64,000 bases of DNA from an uncultured Bacteroidales bacterium (GTDB taxonomy: Bacteria > Bacteroidota > Bacteroidia > Bacteroidales > UBA11471), in assembly GCA_947593515.1 (NCBI GenBank), contig CANQDQ010000011.1:1-64000 (forward strand). Reading direction: 5' to 3'. Below the pieces are notes generated by a model. The model was not told the DNA's origin, ran no database searches, and was given only the letters and a program-made list of their open reading frames with translations. A program made the translations under genes and the position numbers. Of this stretch, positions 35,077 to 43,208 are shown piece after piece (within the stretch, counting starts at the first letter, position 1; the number at the start of each line of letters is the position of its first letter).

Positions 35077-37233
35077 ATGAAAACGTATCAATCACACGAA
35101 ATCAAGAACATCGCCCTCTTGGGCAGTAAAGGTTCAGGCAAAACCACCCTCGCAGAAGCCATGCTTTTCGAGTGTGGGGTTATAAAACGCAGAGGTTCTG
35201 TCGAAGCGCAGAACACGGTTACCGACTATTTTCCGGTGGAGAAAGAGTATGGCTACTCGGTTTTCTCTACCGTTTTTTATGCGGAGTTTCTCAATAAGAA
35301 ACTCAATGTCATCGACTGTCCGGGTTCCGACGACTTTGTGGGCAGCGCCCTTACGGCGTTGAACGTTACCGATACGGGCGTTATCGTCATCGACTCGCAG
35401 TACGGCGTGGAGGTAGGTACGCAAAATATCTTCCGCTATGCCGAAGAGATGAAAAAACCCGTCATCTTCGCCATGAACCAACTCGACGGCGAAAAAGCGG
35501 AATACGACGCTGTCATCGAGCAGTTGCACGAACATTTCGGTCCCAAAGTCGTACCCATACAATACCCTATTGTATGCGGTCCGAATTTCAACGCCATGAT
35601 CGACGTGCTGCTGATGAAAATGTACAGCTGGGGGCCCGAAGGTGGAACGCCTACCATTTCGGAAATTCCTGCCGACCAGAAAGAGAAAGCGCTTGAATTG
35701 CATAAGAAATTGGTGGAAGCCGCTGCCGAAAACGACGAAGCCCTGATGGAAAAATTCTTCGAGCAGGAATCTCTCACCGAAGACGAGATGCGCGAAGGCA
35801 TACGCAAGGGTCTTATCACCCGCGATATTTTCCCTGTATTCTGCGTCAGCGCACTGCGCGATATGGGCGTGCGCCGCATGATGGAATTTTTGGGCAACGT
35901 AGTGCCTTTTGTAGATGATATGCCCAAACACATCACCACCGACGGAACGGAAGTGGCTCCCGATGCCGACGGTCCCGCCAGCCTCTATTTCTTCAAAACG
36001 ACGGTGGAGCCGCATATCGGCGAAGTATCCTACTTCAAAGTCATGTCGGGCAAGGTGCACGAAGGCGACGATATGCAGAACAAGAATCGCGGCAGCAAGG
36101 AGCGCATCGCCCAACTGTTCTGCGTATGCGGACAGATACGCACCAAAGTCGAAGAACTCGTGGCAGGCGATATAGGCGCTACGGTGAAGTTGAAAGATGT
36201 GCGCACCGGAAACACCCTCAACGCCAAAGGGTGCGAATATGAATTTGAGTTGATGAAATTTCCCGACTCCAAATACCAGCGCGCCATAAAACCGGAAAAT
36301 GAAGCCGACGCCGAAAAGTTGAACGAAATTCTCGTGCGTATGCACGAAGAAGACCCGACGTGGATTATCGAACAGTCGAAAGAGCTGAAACAGACCATCG
36401 TATCGGGACAGGGCGAATTCCACCTGCGCACGCTGAAATGGCGCATCGAAAACAACGAAAAGCTGCAAGTGGAATTTATGGAGCCGCGCATTCCCTATCG
36501 CGAGACCATCACCAAAGCCGCCCGTGCCGACTACCGCCACAAAAAACAGTCGGGCGGCGCCGGTCAGTTCGGAGAAGTGCATCTTATCATCGAACCTTAT
36601 TACGAGGGTATGCCTGCTCCCGATACCTACAAATTCGGTAATCAGGAGTATCGCATGAACGTGCGCGACACCCAGACCATCGACCTCGAATGGGGCGGTA
36701 AATTAGTGTTTGTGAACTGCATCGTCGGCGGCGCTATCGACGCCCGATTCCTTCCCGCCATACTCAAAGGTTTGATGGACCGCATGGAGCAAGGTCCGTT
36801 GACAGGCTCCTATGCCCGCGACGTGCGTGTGTGCGTGTATGACGGCAAGATGCACCCGGTGGATTCGAACGAAATTTCTTTCCGCCTTGCCGGTCGCAAC
36901 GCATTCAGCGAAGCCTTCAAAAACGCCGGTCCCAAAATCCTCGAACCGGTATATGATGTGGAAGTACTCGTTCCGAGCGACAAAATGGGCGATGTGATGA
37001 GCGACTTGCAAGGTCGTCGCGCCATCATCATGGGTATGGAAAGCGTCAAAGGCTTTGAGAAAATCGTTGCCAAAGTACCCCTTAAAGAAATGGCATCGTA
37101 CTCTACTTCTCTCAGTTCCATTACCGGCGGACGCTCCTCGTTCAGCATGAAGTTTGCTTCATACGAGCTTGTGCCGGGCGATGTACAGGAAAAACTGTTG
37201 AAGGAATACGAAGCTACCCAGACCGACGAATAG
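35077..37233 (+). CDS. fusA2: EF-G paralog with degenerate GTPase motifs (EF-G2/FusA2 type)
   Basis: 718 aa with the full EF-G layout: G domain, domain II (about 300-390), III, IV (about 480-600) and V (ending at 718). The P-loop is kept as GSKGSGKTT (16-24), but the GTPase centre is altered: G3 reads DCPGSDDF, with Ser84 where EF-G has the catalytic His; G4 reads NQLD (134-137), not NKxD; and the switch I RGIT motif reads YGYS. Family knowledge: Bacteroides has a second EF-G without GTPase activity that supports translation during starvation and gut colonization. This protein fits that group. It has its own terminator (37291-37318) and no ribosomal-protein neighbours, unlike the housekeeping fusA. 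Confidence 0.88.
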   Translation: MKTYQSHEIKNIALLGSKGSGKTTLAEAMLFECGVIKRRGSVEAQNTVTDYFPVEKEYGYSVFSTVFYAEFLNKKLNVIDCPGSDDFVGSALTALNVTDTGVIVIDSQYGVEVGTQNIFRYAEEMKKPVIFAMNQLDGEKAEYDAVIEQLHEHFGPKVVPIQYPIVCGPNFNAMIDVLLMKMYSWGPEGGTPTISEIPADQKEKALELHKKLVEAAAENDEALMEKFFEQESLTEDEMREGIRKGLITRDIFPVFCVSALRDMGVRRMMEFLGNVVPFVDDMPKHITTDGTEVAPDADGPASLYFFKTTVEPHIGEVSYFKVMSGKVHEGDDMQNKNRGSKERIAQLFCVCGQIRTKVEELVAGDIGATVKLKDVRTGNTLNAKGCEYEFELMKFPDSKYQRAIKPENEADAEKLNEILVRMHEEDPTWIIEQSKELKQTIVSGQGEFHLRTLKWRIENNEKLQVEFMEPRIPYRETITKAARADYRHKKQSGGAGQFGEVHLIIEPYYEGMPAPDTYKFGNQEYRMNVRDTQTIDLEWGGKLVFVNCIVGGAIDARFLPAILKGLMDRMEQGPLTGSYARDVRVCVYDGKMHPVDSNEISFRLAGRNAFSEAFKNAGPKILEPVYDVEVLVPSDKMGDVMSDLQGRRAIIMGMESVKGFEKIVAKVPLKEMASYSTSLSSITGGRSSFSMKFASYELVPGDVQEKLLKEYEATQTDE

Positions 37234-37290
37234 TTGCCGTTTTCTCCAAGAGATATTATAGCGACAACTATATTAGTTAAATTAATATAA

Positions 37291-37318
37291 AAACCGCCCC
37301 TTAACGGGCGGTTTTTTT
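37291..37318 (+). terminator. terminator of the EF-G2 gene
   Basis: AAACCGCCC and GGGCGGTTT pair around CTTAAC and run into TTTTTTTG. Intrinsic terminator 58 nt after the stop. Confidence 0.9.
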
Positions 37319-37324
37319 GTAATT

Positions 37325-37397
37325 AAACAATTGTTTGTTAAATTAGCGGCGAATTGTTAAACGATAAGAGTCTGAAAAAGATTTTTATTCTGTTAAA
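37325..37397. repeat. palindrome and TTGTTAAA direct repeats upstream of rprX
   Basis: AAACAATTGTTT (37325-37336) is a perfect palindrome. TTGTTAAA occurs at 37335-37342 and 37354-37361 (19-nt period), with cTGTTAAA at 37390-37397 (36 nt further). Such phased repeats suit binding of an OmpR-family dimer, possibly RprY itself. Confidence 0.45.
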
Positions 37398-37443
37398 CAA
37401 AAGGGGATTCCGTTTGTTTATCAAATAAAAATACTGAAAAAGG

Positions 37444-37465
37444 GGAGAAATTTTAAGATTTCTCC
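37444..37465 (+). other. leader hairpin upstream of rprX
   Basis: GGAGAAAT and ATTTCTCC pair with a 6-nt loop, 33 nt before the rprX start. No T-run follows, so it is more likely a leader element than a terminator. Confidence 0.4.
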
Positions 37466-37497
37466 GAAGAAAAAAGAAGAAAGGTTACACAGGCGAT

Positions 37498-39018
37498 ATG
37501 AAAAAATCGACGATTTGGCTGCTTGCCATCATTATGGCGCTGACGTTCTCGATTTTGCTCTATATGCAGATTTCCTATATAGAAAATATGGTGAAGATGC
37601 GTAACGAGCAATTTTCGGAGGCAGTGCGGCGTAGCCTTTATTCGGTTTCTACCCAACTCGAACAAGATGAAACCAAACGCTATCTTGCCGAAGATATAGA
37701 GGAGAATCAGAAGCGGCTGCTTTCCATCGAACTGGGCGTCGGCACCTCCGTCAATCAGCGGTGGTCGTTTGTCGCTCCCGACGGCACGGTAAGCTCGTTC
37801 AATCTGCAACAATACTCTTTCACCGTACCGTCGCAGTCGGCACAGGCGGGGAGCGGCTCGATAACCGATACCTATAAAAATATGCAGGAGGTACTCAAAA
37901 ATCAGTATCTCTATCAAAAGGGATTGTTGGAAAACGTCATACTCAACATACTTGCCACTGCCAGCAACCGCCCCATCATGGAGCGGGTCGATACCGAACT
38001 GCTGACGCGCTATCTGAAATCGGAGTTGCGGAACAACGGGCTGAATATCCCCTTTAAGTACGCCATACTCAACCCGAAAAACAAAATCATGTACAAGTCG
38101 CCCGGTTACGACACCGAGAAAAAGGCGACACGCTACACGATAAGGCTTTTCCCGAACGATCCGATTAAGAAACAAAATCAGTTGATGGTCTATTTCCCCA
38201 CCAAGCAGGATTACATTTTCAGCTCGATACAGTTCAGCATTCCGTCGTTCGCATTCACGTTCGTGCTGTTGATAACGTTCATTTTCACCATAGCCAAACT
38301 CTTCCGGCAAAAGAAACTGACGGAAATGAAAAACGATTTTATCAACAACATGACGCATGAATTTAAGACGCCCATATCCACCATTTCGCTGGCGGCGCAG
38401 ATGCTGAACGACCCGTCGGTGTCGAAGAGTGAAGAGATGTTCCGCCACATTTCCACCGTCATTAATGACGAGACGAAACGGCTGCGCTTTCAAGTCGAGA
38501 AGGTATTGCAGATGTCGATGTTCGAACGGCAGAAGACGATGCTGAAACTCACGCTGCTTGATGTCAATGATTTGATAGCCGGCGTGTTGAGTACGTTCAA
38601 ACTGAAAGTCGAACAGTATGGCGGAACGATAGAGGCAGACCTCGCTGCCGACGATGCATGGGTGGAGGTCGATGAAATGCACTTCACCAATGTCATATTC
38701 AACCTGCTCGACAATGCCGTAAAGTATGCCAAAGAAGATGTCCCTTTGCAGCTCCACGTGCGCACCGCTGTCGAGGGCGAGAAGGTAATCATCGCCATAC
38801 AGGACAACGGAATCGGCATCAAAAAAGACGACTTGAAAAAAATATTTGAAAAATTTTATCGCGTATCAACCGGTAATGTGCACAATGTCAAAGGATTCGG
38901 ATTGGGTCTTGCCTACGTGCACAAAATCGTTACCGACCTCAAAGGTACGATACGCGCTGAAAGCGAATTAAATATAGGAACAACATTTATTATTACATTA
39001 CCCCTTAAAAACAAATGA
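37498..39018 (+). CDS. rprX: sensor histidine kinase (RprX-like)
   Basis: 506 aa inner-membrane kinase. First membrane helix at about 5-27 (TIWLLAIIMALTFSILLYM), a periplasmic region to about 240, second helix SFAFTFVLLITFIFTIAKLF (about 243-262), then HisKA with the phosphorylated His in NNMTHEFKTPISTISLAAQM and the HATPase with NLLDNAVKYA, IQDNGIGI and GFGLGLAYVH. The next gene overlaps by 4 nt. Identity as RprX of Bacteroides/Porphyromonas type is by resemblance and pairing; the signal is unknown. Confidence 0.85.
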   Translation: MKKSTIWLLAIIMALTFSILLYMQISYIENMVKMRNEQFSEAVRRSLYSVSTQLEQDETKRYLAEDIEENQKRLLSIELGVGTSVNQRWSFVAPDGTVSSFNLQQYSFTVPSQSAQAGSGSITDTYKNMQEVLKNQYLYQKGLLENVILNILATASNRPIMERVDTELLTRYLKSELRNNGLNIPFKYAILNPKNKIMYKSPGYDTEKKATRYTIRLFPNDPIKKQNQLMVYFPTKQDYIFSSIQFSIPSFAFTFVLLITFIFTIAKLFRQKKLTEMKNDFINNMTHEFKTPISTISLAAQMLNDPSVSKSEEMFRHISTVINDETKRLRFQVEKVLQMSMFERQKTMLKLTLLDVNDLIAGVLSTFKLKVEQYGGTIEADLAADDAWVEVDEMHFTNVIFNLLDNAVKYAKEDVPLQLHVRTAVEGEKVIIAIQDNGIGIKKDDLKKIFEKFYRVSTGNVHNVKGFGLGLAYVHKIVTDLKGTIRAESELNIGTTFIITLPLKNK

Positions 39019-39731
39019 TTATGGAAGAAAAGTTGCGCATCTTACTTTGTGAAGATGATGAAAATCTGGGTATGCTGTTGAGAGAATTTTTGCAGGCAAA
39101 AGGCTATGCCGCAGACCTTTTCTCCGACGGAGAAAGCGGCTACAAGGCTTTCCTGAAAGGAAAATACGATTTATGCGTACTCGATGTGATGATGCCTAAA
39201 AAAGACGGATTCACGTTGGCACAGGAAATTCGTACCGTCAATGGCGAAGTACCTATCATTTTCCTCACTGCCAAATCGTTGAAAGAGGATATTCTCGAAG
39301 GTTTCAAAATCGGAGCCGACGATTACATCACCAAACCTTTCAGCATGGAAGAGTTGGTATTCAGAATCGAAGCTATCTTGCGCCGCGTCAAAGGCAAAAG
39401 AGGTAAGGAGGTTACGACCTATAAAATCGGAAACTTTACGTTCGACACGCAGAAGCAGGTTCTCTCTATCGGCGAGAAAAACACCAAACTTACGACGAAG
39501 GAGTCGGAGCTGCTCAGCCTGCTGTGCGCTCACGTAAATGAAATTTTGGAACGGAATTTTGCTCTGAAAACCATTTGGATTGATGACAATTATTTCAATG
39601 CCAGAAGCATGGACGTCTATATCACCAAGCTGCGCAAGCACCTCAAAGACGATCCATCCATTGAAATCATCAACATTCACGGTAAGGGCTACAAGCTCAT
39701 CGCTCCCGAAATAGAAGTACAAATGAAATAG
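39015..39731 (+). CDS. rprY: OmpR-family response regulator (RprY-like)
   Basis: 238 aa (236 if the second ATG, MEEKLRI, is used). Receiver domain (about 1-120) with acidic EDDEN, the phosphoacceptor Asp in LCVLDVMMPKKDGF, Thr/Ser in IFLTAKS, and Lys in DDYITKPFSMEELVFRI. Winged-helix effector domain (about 135-232) with LTTKESELLSLLCAHVNEIL and SMDVYITKLRKHLKDDPSIEI. It overlaps the kinase gene (ATGA), so the two are coupled. Followed by a perfect-palindrome terminator. Confidence 0.9.
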   Translation: MIMEEKLRILLCEDDENLGMLLREFLQAKGYAADLFSDGESGYKAFLKGKYDLCVLDVMMPKKDGFTLAQEIRTVNGEVPIIFLTAKSLKEDILEGFKIGADDYITKPFSMEELVFRIEAILRRVKGKRGKEVTTYKIGNFTFDTQKQVLSIGEKNTKLTTKESELLSLLCAHVNEILERNFALKTIWIDDNYFNARSMDVYITKLRKHLKDDPSIEIINIHGKGYKLIAPEIEVQMK

Positions 39732-39749
39732 ATGGATTCTGTTTTATGG

Positions 39750-39788
39750 AAACGGGCGTTCGATATCGAACGCCCGTTTGTTTTTTTT
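39750..39788. terminator. terminator of rprXY
   Basis: 30-bp perfect palindrome AAACGGGCGTTCGAT plus complement, then G and eight T on the plus strand. It is 10 nt from the convergent rimM stop, so it may serve both directions. Confidence 0.9.
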
Positions 39789-39798
39789 GTCTTACTGT

Positions 39799-40323
39799 TC
39801 AGAGGTTTAACAGTCCGTCGGGAATACGTGTCGTTACGGTTTTTGCAGTTTCATCGACGGAAAGCACGAAATCTTCGCTGGCGGGAATAAGCAGTTCTTT
39901 CCCGTCCGTACTTTCGAGAACGAAAAGGACGTTAAGGGTCGAATCGTCGATGCCGGTTATTTTGCCCAAGTTGCCGTGCTGTTTGTCGACTACGGTGAAA
40001 CCGATGAAATAATCGCTCGGTGTCGTGCGCGTTTCGTCATCTGCCGGCAGCCGTTTTTTCGGGAAATAGACGTCGAGCCCCGTGAACATACGGGCGTCGT
40101 CAGTCGTATCGACATCTTCTAATTTCATCAATGCCTGCGCCGCGCCGCGAAAGCGGTACTCCTCGATGAAGAACGGGACGAATATCCCGTCGATTTCGCA
40201 CACGATGTAGGGGCAGTCGCTGCGGTCGAAAACGTCGTCGGTAAAAGTAAACGACAATTCTCCGCCCACGCCGTGCGGTTTGTTGAACACGCCGATTTTT
40301 ATCAATTCGTCCCGTGTAATCAT
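39799..40323 (-). CDS. rimM: ribosome maturation factor RimM
   Basis: Helps 30S head assembly by binding protein S19. 174 aa from MITRDELIKIGVFNKPHGVGGEL; the 73-residue Arg-rich extension in the track is the murA gene read in another frame. The N-terminal barrel has the family K-HGVGGELS pattern; the C-terminal PRC domain includes DYFIGFTVVDKQHGNLGKI and KELLIPASEDFV. Its start overlaps the murA stop by 4 nt. Last gene of tsaB-DUF4290-murA-rimM. Confidence 0.93.
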   Translation of the reverse strand: MITRDELIKIGVFNKPHGVGGELSFTFTDDVFDRSDCPYIVCEIDGIFVPFFIEEYRFRGAAQALMKLEDVDTTDDARMFTGLDVYFPKKRLPADDETRTTPSDYFIGFTVVDKQHGNLGKITGIDDSTLNVLFVLESTDGKELLIPASEDFVLSVDETAKTVTTRIPDGLLNL

Positions 40324-41624
40324 TTTCGTATGATGGAGGCGCCGATAGCGTTGAGGCGTTGGTCTATGTGTTGGTAGCCGCGATCTATCTGGTCGATGTT
40401 GTGTATCGTGCTGGTGCCTTCTGCCGACAGGGCGGCGATGAGCAGGGCGATGCCCGCGCGTATGTCGGGCGATACCATGGAGGCGGCGCGCAGGGGGTAG
40501 GCTTTGGCTTGCCCGATGACTGCTGCACGGTGCGGGTCGCAAAGAATGATTTGCGCACCCATATCGATAAGTTTATCGACGAAGAAGAGGCGGCTTTCGA
40601 ACATCTTTTGGTGTATCAGCACGCTGCCTTTGGCTTGGGTGGCGACGACGAGAAAGACGCTCAGCAGGTCGGGCGTCAGTCCGGGCCACGGGGCGTCGGC
40701 AAAAGTCATGATGGAACCGTCGATGAAAGTTTCTATTTCATATCCGGCTTGCGTGGGGATATGCAGGTCGTCGCCTTCCTGTTCCACGATGATACCCATG
40801 CGCCGGAAACTGTCGGGTATGATGCCCAAATCTTTGTATGACACGTTTTTGAGGCGAATGTCGGAGCTTGTCATGGCTGCCATACCGATGAAGCTGCCCA
40901 CCTCTATCATGTCGGGCAGAATGGTGTGGGTGCACCCGCCCAAAGAGGTTACGCCGTCGATTTCGAGGAGGTTGGAGCCGATACCCGAAATGCGTGCCCC
41001 CATGGCATTGAGCATCTTGCAGAGTTGTTGCAGGTAAGGTTCGCACGCGGCGTTGTAGATGGTCGTATGCCCTTTTGCCAGCACGGCAGCCATCAGTATG
41101 TTGGCGGTACCGGTTACGGAGGCTTCGTCGAGGAGCATATAGGTGCCTTTCAATTCTTTGGCGGAGATTTCATACACTTGCTGGTCGGGGACGTAGGTAA
41201 ATTCGGCGCCGAGTTTCTGTATGCCGATGAAGTGGGTGTCGAGGCGGCGGCGACCGATTTTATCGCCGCCCGGTTTCGGGATAATCGCTTTTCCGAATCG
41301 GGCGACTAACGGTCCCACCAACATGACGGAGCCGCGCAGCGATGCGCTTTGCCGCAGAAATTCCGGCGTGTCGAGAAAATCGAGATTCAGACGGTCGGCT
41401 TTGAAACGATAAGAGCCTTCACCCATACGGGTAATTTCCACTCCGAAATTTTCCAGCAGCCGGATAAGGTTGTTTACGTCGAGAATGTCGGGCAGGTTGT
41501 GTACTTCCACCGTTTCAGAGGTAAGCAGGGTGGCGCAGAGTATCTGCAATGCTTCGTTTTTTGCGCCCTGCGGGGTGAGTGTTCCCTGCATTCGGCGTCC
41601 GCCTTCGATGATAAAAGATGCCAT
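40320..41624 (-). CDS. murA: UDP-N-acetylglucosamine 1-carboxyvinyltransferase
   Basis: First committed step of peptidoglycan synthesis: transfers enolpyruvate from PEP to UDP-GlcNAc. 434 aa. Motifs: GAKNEALQILCATLLTSETV (substrate-binding Lys-Asn at the start), LRGSVMLVGPLVARFGKAIIPKPGGDKIGRRRLDTH, and VTGTANILMAAVLAKG. In the loop where many MurA have the Cys of the C-x-I-G-x-R motif, this protein reads PKPGGDKIGRR, so the position is Asp and fosfomycin resistance is plausible. Operon with DUF4290 upstream (35 nt) and rimM. Confidence 0.95.
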   Translation of the reverse strand: MASFIIEGGRRMQGTLTPQGAKNEALQILCATLLTSETVEVHNLPDILDVNNLIRLLENFGVEITRMGEGSYRFKADRLNLDFLDTPEFLRQSASLRGSVMLVGPLVARFGKAIIPKPGGDKIGRRRLDTHFIGIQKLGAEFTYVPDQQVYEISAKELKGTYMLLDEASVTGTANILMAAVLAKGHTTIYNAACEPYLQQLCKMLNAMGARISGIGSNLLEIDGVTSLGGCTHTILPDMIEVGSFIGMAAMTSSDIRLKNVSYKDLGIIPDSFRRMGIIVEQEGDDLHIPTQAGYEIETFIDGSIMTFADAPWPGLTPDLLSVFLVVATQAKGSVLIHQKMFESRLFFVDKLIDMGAQIILCDPHRAAVIGQAKAYPLRAASMVSPDIRAGIALLIAALSAEGTSTIHNIDQIDRGYQHIDQRLNAIGASIIRK

Positions 41625-41659
41625 AGCTGTAATTTTGCGGGAAGATACGAAAAAAGCGG

Positions 41660-42277
41660 TTATCGTCCCGCTTTTTTCCCATTATTTTTCTTGCGCTGTA
41701 TGTTATTGTTTTCTTTCGGCAAGTCTCGCAATCGCAGTTGTTCGAGGGTAAGGGGCATTTTGTGTTCGGTATATTCGAGCAGGTCTTTGTATATTTTCTC
41801 GTCCTCGACGGCTTCTTTGTTCCATGAAGCAAGCGATTTTTTCATGTGGTTCGCCAGATAGACGAGCAGCTGGTCGCGTTCTTCGCCTTCGGGCATTTCT
41901 TCGCTTTTTTGCAACATTTTTTCGAGCAGCTTGCCGTAATGGCGGTAGCGAATGCTTCCGCTCGCATACGGTACATGGGCGGGCTTGTCGTCGAGTTTCT
42001 CTTTGCGTATCACTTCGTAGGGATAGTCTATATCCAGACGGAAATCCGACATGATAGCCAGATGGTCCCATAATTTGTGGCGGAAGTCGTCGATGTCGCG
42101 CAGGTGCGGAAAGAGATTGCCCATGATATTGACGATGGCGTTGGCGCATCGGGTGCGTTCAGCCCGGTCTTCGATGCTTAGGCAATAGTCTATCATACGG
42201 TGTATGTTTCGACCGTATTCGGGCAAGATGAGTTTCTTTTTCTGTGTATTGTAAGCCAGCAGATTTTCTTGTTCCAT
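41660..42277 (-). CDS. DUF4290 family protein
   Basis: 205 aa with the family N-terminus (LAYNTQKKKLILPEYGRNIHRMIDYC) and a mostly helical core; the C-terminus is basic (NIQRKKNNGKKAGR). Function unknown. It lies in a conserved-looking run, 11 nt after tsaB and 35 nt before murA. Confidence 0.88.
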   Translation of the reverse strand: MEQENLLAYNTQKKKLILPEYGRNIHRMIDYCLSIEDRAERTRCANAIVNIMGNLFPHLRDIDDFRHKLWDHLAIMSDFRLDIDYPYEVIRKEKLDDKPAHVPYASGSIRYRHYGKLLEKMLQKSEEMPEGEERDQLLVYLANHMKKSLASWNKEAVEDEKIYKDLLEYTEHKMPLTLEQLRLRDLPKENNNIQRKKNNGKKAGR

Positions 42278-42288
42278 ATCGTTTCGGA

Positions 42289-42984
42289 TTAATTGAATAC
42301 TTTGTTTTTGGGAACTGTCGCCACGAACTCTTTCAGGTAGAAAGGTACGAAGTAGGCGAGGTTTTCAAACGCCCCGGCGCGGAATGCCTGTTCCGCCAGT
42401 GCCGTCATGTCGGCGGCCTGCGGGTATATGTCGTCAATGAACGAGGCGTTCGGGTGTGTTATCACGGTGCGGCATTTTTCCGCCCCGTTTCCGAAAAAGA
42501 GTATTTTCCGCGTTTCAAGTATCGGGGCGAAAGCGTTTTCGTCGATGATTTCGGCGGCAACCGGTTTTACAGGCGTGAGCGAGCGGTCGTAAATCGCCGT
42601 ATATACCTCCATGCGCCGTGCATCGATCATGGGGCAGAGCAGCGCGCTCTCGTCGATGCCGTCGCGAAACATCGCCGAGCACGCCATCACGGCGAGGGTA
42701 TCGACTGCAATCAAGGGAATGTCGAGCCCGAAGCACAGTCCTTTGGCTTCGGACACGCCGATGCGCAAGCCGGTGTATGAGCCGGGTCCGCGACTTACGG
42801 CAACGGCGTCGGGCGACAACTGCCGTCCCCGTGCCGTTTCCAAGGCTTCCTGCACATATCCTGCCAGCGAGGTGGTATGCGACATGGGCGTGCGGTTTTC
42901 CCGTCGAAATACGACGCTGCCGTCGCACGACAGCGCGACGGAACACACTTCGGTCGAGGTCTCGATGTGCAGTATGGTCGGCAT
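42289..42984 (-). CDS. tsaB: tRNA threonylcarbamoyladenosine synthesis protein TsaB
   Basis: Partner of TsaD and TsaE in making t6A37 of ANN-decoding tRNAs. 231 aa from MPTILHIETSTEVCSVALS; the 85 extra residues in the track lie across the promoter. ASKHA-fold motifs: HIETST, VSRGPGSYTGLRIGVSEAKGLCFGLDIPL, and DARRMEVYTAIYD. The -7 box at 43004-43011 leaves a very short leader. First gene of the tsaB-DUF4290-murA-rimM run. Confidence 0.94.
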   Translation of the reverse strand: MPTILHIETSTEVCSVALSCDGSVVFRRENRTPMSHTTSLAGYVQEALETARGRQLSPDAVAVSRGPGSYTGLRIGVSEAKGLCFGLDIPLIAVDTLAVMACSAMFRDGIDESALLCPMIDARRMEVYTAIYDRSLTPVKPVAAEIIDENAFAPILETRKILFFGNGAEKCRTVITHPNASFIDDIYPQAADMTALAEQAFRAGAFENLAYFVPFYLKEFVATVPKNKVFN

Positions 42985-43003
42985 GAAATTTTGTTTGTTT
43001 CGG

Positions 43004-43011
43004 CAAAAGTA
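43004..43011 (-). promoter_or_regulatory. -7 box for the tsaB-murA-rimM operon
   Basis: The minus strand reads TACTTTTG, a full TAnnTTTG match, 20 nt before the tsaB start. It fixes the start at 42984. Confidence 0.6.
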
Positions 43012-43059
43012 ATGTTTTTTTCTGAGATTTTGTGCTTGGCTCCTCTTTTTAAGAAAATG

Positions 43060-43084
43060 GAGCTGTTCCGAACAGCTCTTTTCC
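43060..43084. other. orphan terminator-like hairpin in the tsaB/tdcB intergenic region
   Basis: GAGCTGTTC and GAACAGCTC pair with a single-base spacer and are followed on the plus strand by TTTTCC. No plus-strand gene ends here, as both neighbours diverge. It may terminate antisense transcription or be part of a small RNA. Confidence 0.4.
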
Positions 43085-43182
43085 GTCATCGGTGGAAATA
43101 CCGGAAACGACCTGTGGTGTGTTTGTGAATGCATGCGGATATAAATTTTGCGCTTTTCGGGATATTTTTCAAAAACGATTCG

Positions 43183-43190
43183 TACATTTG
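43183..43190 (+). promoter_or_regulatory. -7 box for threonine ammonia-lyase
   Basis: TACATTTG, a full consensus match, 19 nt before the start codon at 43209. It excludes the 39-residue N-terminal extension in the track. Confidence 0.6.
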
Positions 43191-43208
43191 CGAAAAATAC
43201 CTGAACCC

